From NCBI GenBank assembly GCA_021768985.1, contig JAETTR010000023.1, positions 1 through 11,071 of the forward strand: 11,071 bases of DNA, read 5' to 3'. Below are positions 9,034 to 11,071 of this stretch, piece by piece. The number at the start of each line of letters is the position of its first letter. Within the stretch, counting starts at the first letter, position 1. The stretch comes from Bacillota bacterium. Its GTDB lineage: Bacteria > Bacillota > Clostridia > Christensenellales > Borkfalkiaceae. Both the position numbers and the translations under genes were made by a program. The notes under the pieces were generated by a model. The model did no database searches. It was not told where the DNA came from and saw nothing but the letters and a program-made list of their open reading frames with translations.

Positions 9034-9048
9034 TGAAAATCATTTTCT
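9034..9048. promoter_or_regulatory. Fur-box-like palindrome
   Basis: TGAAAAT-C-ATTTTCT is a 7-1-7 near-palindrome just after the xylulokinase stop and upstream of the antitoxin promoter. It matches the Fur 7-1-7 core (TGATAAT-N-ATTATCA) at 11 of 14 arm positions. It could also be a chance AT-rich palindrome, or a 6-bp hairpin too weak to terminate. The call is tentative. Confidence 0.3.
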
Positions 9049-9056
9049 TGCGCATA

Positions 9057-9100
9057 ATATATTAACAATATATCAATATTATGATATAATTACGATATCA
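9057..9100. promoter_or_regulatory. Two inverted repeats over the antitoxin promoter (likely autoregulatory operator)
   Basis: ATATATT-AAC-AATATAT (9057-9073, 7-bp arms) covers the -35 box. TGATAT-N7-ATATCA (9082-9100, 6-bp arms) covers the -10 box and start point. Phd/YefM antitoxins are known to repress their own promoters by binding palindromes, so these are the natural operator candidates. The region is AT-rich, so chance palindromes are possible. Confidence 0.5.
9062..9090 (+). promoter_or_regulatory. Sigma-A extended -10 promoter of the antitoxin gene
   Basis: The -35 TTAACA (9062-9067) is separated by 17 bp from a perfect TATAAT (9085-9090), which is preceded by TGA, an extended -10 element. 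Transcription should start near 9097, giving a short leader before the AAAGGAG site at 9104-9110 and the ATG at 9118. Confidence 0.85.
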
Positions 9101-9117
9101 AAGAAAGGAGAGGAATT

Positions 9118-9369
9118 ATGCCTGATATCAGACCTTCGGCGGATCTCCGCAACAATTATCCGGAAATTTCGAAACTTTGCAAAGAATCGGGTCGCCCCGT
9201 TTATATCACGGTGAACGGAAAAGGGGATACGGCGCTTATCGATATTGCCGTGTTGGACGAATTATATGCAAGAATCGATTTGTATGAAAAATTAGCGGTC
9301 GGACTGCGCGACGCGGAAGAAGGCCGGGTGAAATCTCACGACGAAATTTTTACGAAATTTAAAAGGTGA
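9118..9369 (+). CDS. Phd/YefM-type antitoxin, apparently without a toxin
   Basis: This 83-residue protein opens with IRPSADLRNNYPEISKLCKE, the classic DNA-binding N-terminus of Phd/YefM antitoxins, followed by PVYITVNGKGDTALIDI and a charged helical C-terminal half (about 45-83) that would wrap a RelE/YoeB-type toxin in known systems. It probably binds its own promoter, where two inverted repeats lie. The start is supported by AAAGGAG 7 bases upstream. Normally a toxin gene begins within a few bases of, or overlaps, the antitoxin stop. Here a strong hairpin begins 24 bases after the stop and no toxin frame follows. It may be a solitary repressor, a remnant of a decayed pair, or an antitoxin serving a toxin elsewhere. 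Length is normal and nothing looks broken. Confidence 0.85.
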   Translation: MPDIRPSADLRNNYPEISKLCKESGRPVYITVNGKGDTALIDIAVLDELYARIDLYEKLAVGLRDAEEGRVKSHDEIFTKFKR

Positions 9370-9392
9370 ATATTTATATCGTAGAAAGAACA

Positions 9393-9439
9393 AAAAGCGT
9401 TTTAAAATTTTCAAAAAAATTTTAAAACGCTTTTCTATT
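9393..9439 (+). terminator. Intrinsic terminator after the antitoxin gene
   Basis: Perfect 18-bp arms (9393-9410 and 9417-9434) can extend by one inner pair, leaving a CAAA loop. They hold a GCG/CGC core and are followed by TTTTCTATT. The other strand also has a T run beyond the hairpin, so termination could be bidirectional. The -35 box of the next promoter starts 4 bases after the hairpin, so the next unit is well insulated. Confidence 0.85.
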
Positions 9440-9466
9440 GACAAGAGTTGCTTTTTTTGGTAGAAT
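9438..9466 (+). promoter_or_regulatory. Near-consensus sigma-A promoter for the structured RNA
   Basis: TTGACA (9438-9443) is followed after exactly 17 bp by TAGAAT (9461-9466), giving 11 of 12 consensus positions. The expected start is about 9473, which coincides with the first base of the RNA's closing stem. An inverted repeat GCTTTTTT / AAAAAAGC (9450-9457 and 9467-9474) brackets the -10 box and might be an operator. Confidence 0.85.
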
Positions 9467-9472
9467 AAAAAA

Positions 9473-9639
9473 GCTAAACAATTTTTATAAAATATTTCCT
9501 AAAAGGGCATAATTCCGGTAGAATTATACCCTGTAATCGTTTACAAAACTCTTTTGGGAATTGTAAAAATTGTTTAGCAACATACGATGAACGGTAGGTT
9601 CTGCGGTGCTGTTCTTCGTAAGGGGAACGGCATCTTTTT
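9473..9639 (+). ncRNA. Predicted structured small RNA or leader, family not recognised
   Basis: This is a transcription unit of about 167 bases with its own strong promoter and terminator and no convincing reading frame. Hand folding gives P1 at 9473-9490 with 9561-9578 (18 bp: 15 perfect Watson-Crick pairs plus three inner pairs including one G-U); a 5-base bulge (9491-9495); P2 at 9496-9505 with 9551-9560 (10 bp, one G-U); P3 at 9505-9515 with 9521-9531 (one C/A mismatch, loop CGGTA; its outermost pair competes with P2 for G9505); and P4 at 9532-9536 with 9541-9545 (loop TCGT). P2, P3 and P4 meet in a three-way junction. A 26-base linker holds a small hairpin at 9589-9601, and a 13-bp terminator hairpin closes the unit. 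I see no match in memory to 6S, SRP, tmRNA, RNase P or T-box RNAs. It could be a free small RNA, or a regulatory leader of the SLOG gene at 9719. Existence of a structured transcript is fairly sure; function is unknown. Confidence 0.72.
9605..9639 (+). terminator. Intrinsic terminator with GUAA tetraloop ending the structured RNA
   Basis: Arms 9605-9617 and 9622-9634 form 13 continuous pairs, several of them G-U, closed by a GUAA loop of the GNRA type (9618-9621). Five T follow, then CT. G-U pairs make the hairpin directional, since the opposite strand would have mismatches. No strong alternative pairing for the left arm was found in the upstream RNA, so there is no clear antiterminator. Confidence 0.82.
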
Positions 9640-9718
9640 CTATATAATAGCATAAAAAGTCGTTTCTGCTTATTTTATTCCGTTCGGTATAATTATCGCG
9701 GATAAGAGGTATTACGTT
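9640..9718 (+). promoter_or_regulatory. Leader before the SLOG gene: TATAAT box and small palindrome
   Basis: A TATAAT (9688-9693) could be a -10 box for the SLOG gene, but no acceptable -35 lies 16-18 bp upstream. Overlapping it is TTATC-GCG-GATAA (9693-9705), a possible operator. AAGAGG (9704-9709) is a fair ribosome binding site 9 bases before the ATG at 9719. If this promoter is weak, the SLOG gene may depend on readthrough of the structured RNA's terminator. Confidence 0.4.
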
Positions 9719-10240
9719 ATGGAATCGAACAATCTCGTTTCTGCTTGCTGTACGGGGCACAGACCGCAAAAATTTCCGTTTGCATACGGCGGAAGGGGGA
9801 GGGAATATTCGGCATATTTACAGGAACTGAAAAACAAAATCGAAACGGCGGTGACGGAGCGCGGAGTCACCCGCTTTATTTCGGGCATGGCGTTGGGGGC
9901 CGATCTGGATTTCGCGGAAATCGTTCTGGAATTCAGAAAGACGAAATATCCGCAAATCACGCTGGAATGCGCGATTCCCTGCCCGAACCAGACCGAAAAA
10001 TGGCGGATCGGGGAGAAGCACCGCTACGAAAAGATCAAGGAACAGGCGGATTGCGTTACCGTCGTTTCGGAGTACTACACGCCCGAATGTATGCTGAAAC
10101 GCAACCGCTACATGGTGGACAAAAGCAATCTCGTCATTGCGGTATTCAACGGAATTGAAAAAGGCGGCACGTGGTACACGATACGCTACGCGCGGGCGAA
10201 GGGCGTATCGGTATCCGTCATCAATCTCAACGAAATTTAA
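9719..10240 (+). CDS. DUF1273 / SLOG-family protein (YpsA-like)
   Basis: This 173-residue protein has a Rossmann-like SLOG fold, a family thought to bind nucleotides or nucleotide-derived ligands; its biochemical role is not settled (YpsA of Bacillus subtilis, a relative, has been linked to cell division). Visible marks are CCTGHRPQKFPF (10-21), where TGHRP is the family hallmark, SGMALGADLDFAE (55-67) as the glycine-rich binding loop, NRYMVDKSNLVIAVFNG (129-145) and GGTWYTIRYA (149-158) at the C-terminus. Length is normal for the short, single-domain form. The start is supported by AAGAGG. It is followed after 13 bp by the DUF4085-like gene, so the two are probably cotranscribed, downstream of the structured RNA. 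No Cas, TIR or other defence partner is in view to suggest a defence role. Confidence 0.85.
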   Translation: MESNNLVSACCTGHRPQKFPFAYGGRGREYSAYLQELKNKIETAVTERGVTRFISGMALGADLDFAEIVLEFRKTKYPQITLECAIPCPNQTEKWRIGEKHRYEKIKEQADCVTVVSEYYTPECMLKRNRYMVDKSNLVIAVFNGIEKGGTWYTIRYARAKGVSVSVINLNEI

Positions 10241-10253
10241 TGCGGAGAACAGT

Positions 10254-10697
10254 ATGAAGTATTTTACGAAGGATTTTTATATCACCGAATGGCTTTCCTA
10301 TGCGAATCGGTACGTGAAAAAGTCGAAAGGCGCGGAGAAGAAGGACGAGGCGTTCTATCGCAAGCAATACGACAAACAATGCGCGATTTTCGTACAACAC
10401 GACAGAATGAGCGAGATATACCGCGATCCCGCGGAGGAGCTGCGCAAGATCGACGAATTTGTCAACGAGCCGAATATTTCGGATCAGGAACGCAAGCGTC
10501 GGGAAGAATTTAAGGAAACGCACCTTTATTTATACGGCGACAAGCTCAATCGGAAAGTTTGTCCGTTCGACGAAGAAGTTTCCAGGCGCAAATTCGCGGA
10601 GAACCACAAGACGCGGATCGCGATTTACGGCAATCTGCCGAAGGAAATTTCCGATCGGATCGCGGATATCCGCGTAGTCCACGCACCCGATGTTTAA
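10254..10697 (+). CDS. DUF4085-like protein, apparently truncated at its C-terminus
   Basis: This 147-residue frame begins MKYFTKDFYITEW, resembling the conserved start of DUF4085 proteins of Firmicutes, whose function is unknown. The body is charged and helical (YRKQYDKQC, EELRKIDEFV, QERKRREEF), then FDEEVSRRKF and NLPKEISDRIADIR. As I recall the family, members run on well beyond a L-P-x-x-I-x-x-x-I-A-D-I-R-V segment and total over 200 residues, whereas this frame reads VVHAPDV and stops. The loss of similarity coincides with a 14-bp palindrome (10661-10674) where a - strand gene also breaks. GGAG at 10243-10246 supports the ATG at 10254 over the upstream in-frame ATG at 10137, which lies inside the SLOG gene. 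Family assignment is from memory of the N-terminus and is moderate. Confidence 0.65.
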   Translation: MKYFTKDFYITEWLSYANRYVKKSKGAEKKDEAFYRKQYDKQCAIFVQHDRMSEIYRDPAEELRKIDEFVNEPNISDQERKRREEFKETHLYLYGDKLNRKVCPFDEEVSRRKFAENHKTRIAIYGNLPKEISDRIADIRVVHAPDV

Positions 10698-11071
10698 AAA
10701 GTCGAAGCTCGTGCGCAGGATATAGCAATTCCGGTAGGTAATGTTCTTGATTTCGTCCGCGCAGGTTTCGTAGCCGATTTCGAGCGCGTGCCCCCAATCG
10801 CACCACAGCACGCAGTTTTCGACGAGAGTGTCCGCGCAGGGCGTGCCGAATTTCACGTCGCCTTTGATGCAGGTGCAGTCGTCGTAAGTGCGGATAAAGG
10901 AATTTTTGAGGGTGCAGTTTCTGCAATTCTGTAAATCCACGCCGTCGGAATTGTACCGCCAGCATCCGATAATTTTAAGATTGTCGATCAGAACGCCGTC
11001 GCAGTTCACGGCGGAAACGTTATAGCAGAGGGAATCGCGCAGAACGACTCCTTCGATCGTAACGTTTTTAC
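10530..11071 (-). CDS. GH28-like right-handed beta-helix protein, partial at both ends
   Basis: The frame is open past the window's right edge, so its start is not seen; a GTG at 11009 is internal. Reading inward from the edge it shows beta-helix rungs: KNVTIEGVVLRDS, GVLIDNLKIIG, NSDGVDLQNCRNC and RTYDDCTCIKG. The NSDGVD and DDC pairs match the catalytic aspartates of polygalacturonase-type GH28 enzymes, and WGHALEIGYE matches the GHG region with Ala in place of the second Gly. Family members act on pectic or related glycans. Beta-helix character holds to FDFLNIGCVDYADIR, whose ADIR codons lie in the palindrome at 10661-10674. After that the frame is antisense to the DUF4085-like gene (DPIGNFLRQ onward to a stop at 10530) and is probably not native protein. 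The real gene part is thus about 10662-11071. Confidence 0.7.
   Translation of the reverse strand, partial: KNVTIEGVVLRDSLCYNVSAVNCDGVLIDNLKIIGCWRYNSDGVDLQNCRNCTLKNSFIRTYDDCTCIKGDVKFGTPCADTLVENCVLWCDWGHALEIGYETCADEIKNITYRNCYILRTSFDFLNIGCVDYADIRDPIGNFLRQIAVNRDPRLVVLREFAPGNFFVERTNFPIELVAV
10661..10674. other. Perfect 14-bp palindrome at a probable breakpoint
   Basis: CGCGGATATCCGCG is a perfect palindrome. Its inner 12 bp (10662-10673) are in frame in both the + strand DUF4085-like gene and the - strand beta-helix gene and encode Ala-Asp-Ile-Arg in each. Both proteins stop looking like their families here. A join of two loci sharing this short sequence, in vivo or during library making or assembly, would explain the pattern. 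Confidence 0.6.

Noticed and set aside
9473..9578. 15-bp perfect terminal inverted repeats suggesting a MITE-type mobile element
   Set aside because: No convincing target-site duplication flanks the repeats (only A-rich sequence). The promoter start point falls exactly on the first arm and the interior folds into ordered hairpins, which fits an RNA stem better.
9588..9640. T-box riboswitch: ACGGTAGGTTCTGCGG resembles the T-box sequence before a terminator
   Set aside because: The match to AGGGUGGNACCGCG needs an inserted base and changes in the ACC part. The upstream fold is not a T-box stem I, and the downstream gene is not an aminoacyl-tRNA or amino-acid gene.
9524..9769. 81-residue frame on the - strand
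   Set aside because: It runs antisense through the structured RNA, its terminator and the SLOG start, has no ribosome binding site and no recognisable domain.
10727..10737. 11-base identity (AATTCCGGTAG) between the RNA's P3 region and the + strand here, so the RNA could pair with the beta-helix mRNA
   Set aside because: For an RNA of this length against 11 kb on two strands about one such 11-base match is expected by chance, and it lies deep inside the coding region near a suspected breakpoint.

Overview
The window looks like a piece of a genome from an uncultured, gut-type Clostridia (Firmicutes) bacterium. The reasons are strong AGGAGG-type ribosome binding sites, a moderate-GC coding style, a lipobox surface protein with bacterial Ig-like domains, and a DUF1273/SLOG gene followed by a DUF4085-like gene. 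The taxon is inferred from style and gene content, since no marker gene is present. Everything is on the + strand except a truncated gene at the right edge. || Region 1 (1-9031) is a tightly packed carbohydrate-use gene cluster, probably one operon. It holds a 1406-residue surface lipoprotein (20-4240) built from Ig-like domains and three copies of a beta-solenoid (GLUG-like) module spaced exactly 395 residues apart. After it come a GH32-like glycosidase (4244-5719), a GH20 beta-N-acetylhexosaminidase-like enzyme (5722-7578) and a xylulokinase of the FGGY family (7598-9031). Gaps are 3, 2 and 19 bp. Neither glycosidase has a signal peptide, so both probably act in the cytoplasm on imported oligosaccharides; no transporter lies in the window. 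|| Region 2 (9032-9369) is a separately promoted, apparently orphan Phd/YefM-type antitoxin. It has an excellent extended -10 promoter overlaid with inverted repeats and ends at a strong hairpin terminator. No toxin gene follows. || Region 3 (9370-9718) has no protein gene but is not empty. A near-consensus sigma-A promoter (TTGACA, 17 bp, TAGAAT) starts a predicted structured RNA at about 9473. The RNA folds by hand into an 18-bp closing stem, a second 10-bp stem and a three-way junction, and ends about 9639 at a 13-bp GUAA-capped terminator hairpin. I do not recognise it as a known RNA family. It is the best candidate here for something undescribed, either a free-standing small RNA or a leader for the SLOG gene 80 bp further on. 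|| Region 4 (9719-11071) holds the DUF1273/SLOG protein, then a DUF4085-like gene that appears cut short. A GH28-like beta-helix gene enters from the right on the - strand. The two convergent frames both lose their family-like sequence at one 14-bp perfect palindrome (10661-10674), whose central 12 bp read Ala-Asp-Ile-Arg on both strands. This looks like a rearrangement breakpoint or a chimeric join.
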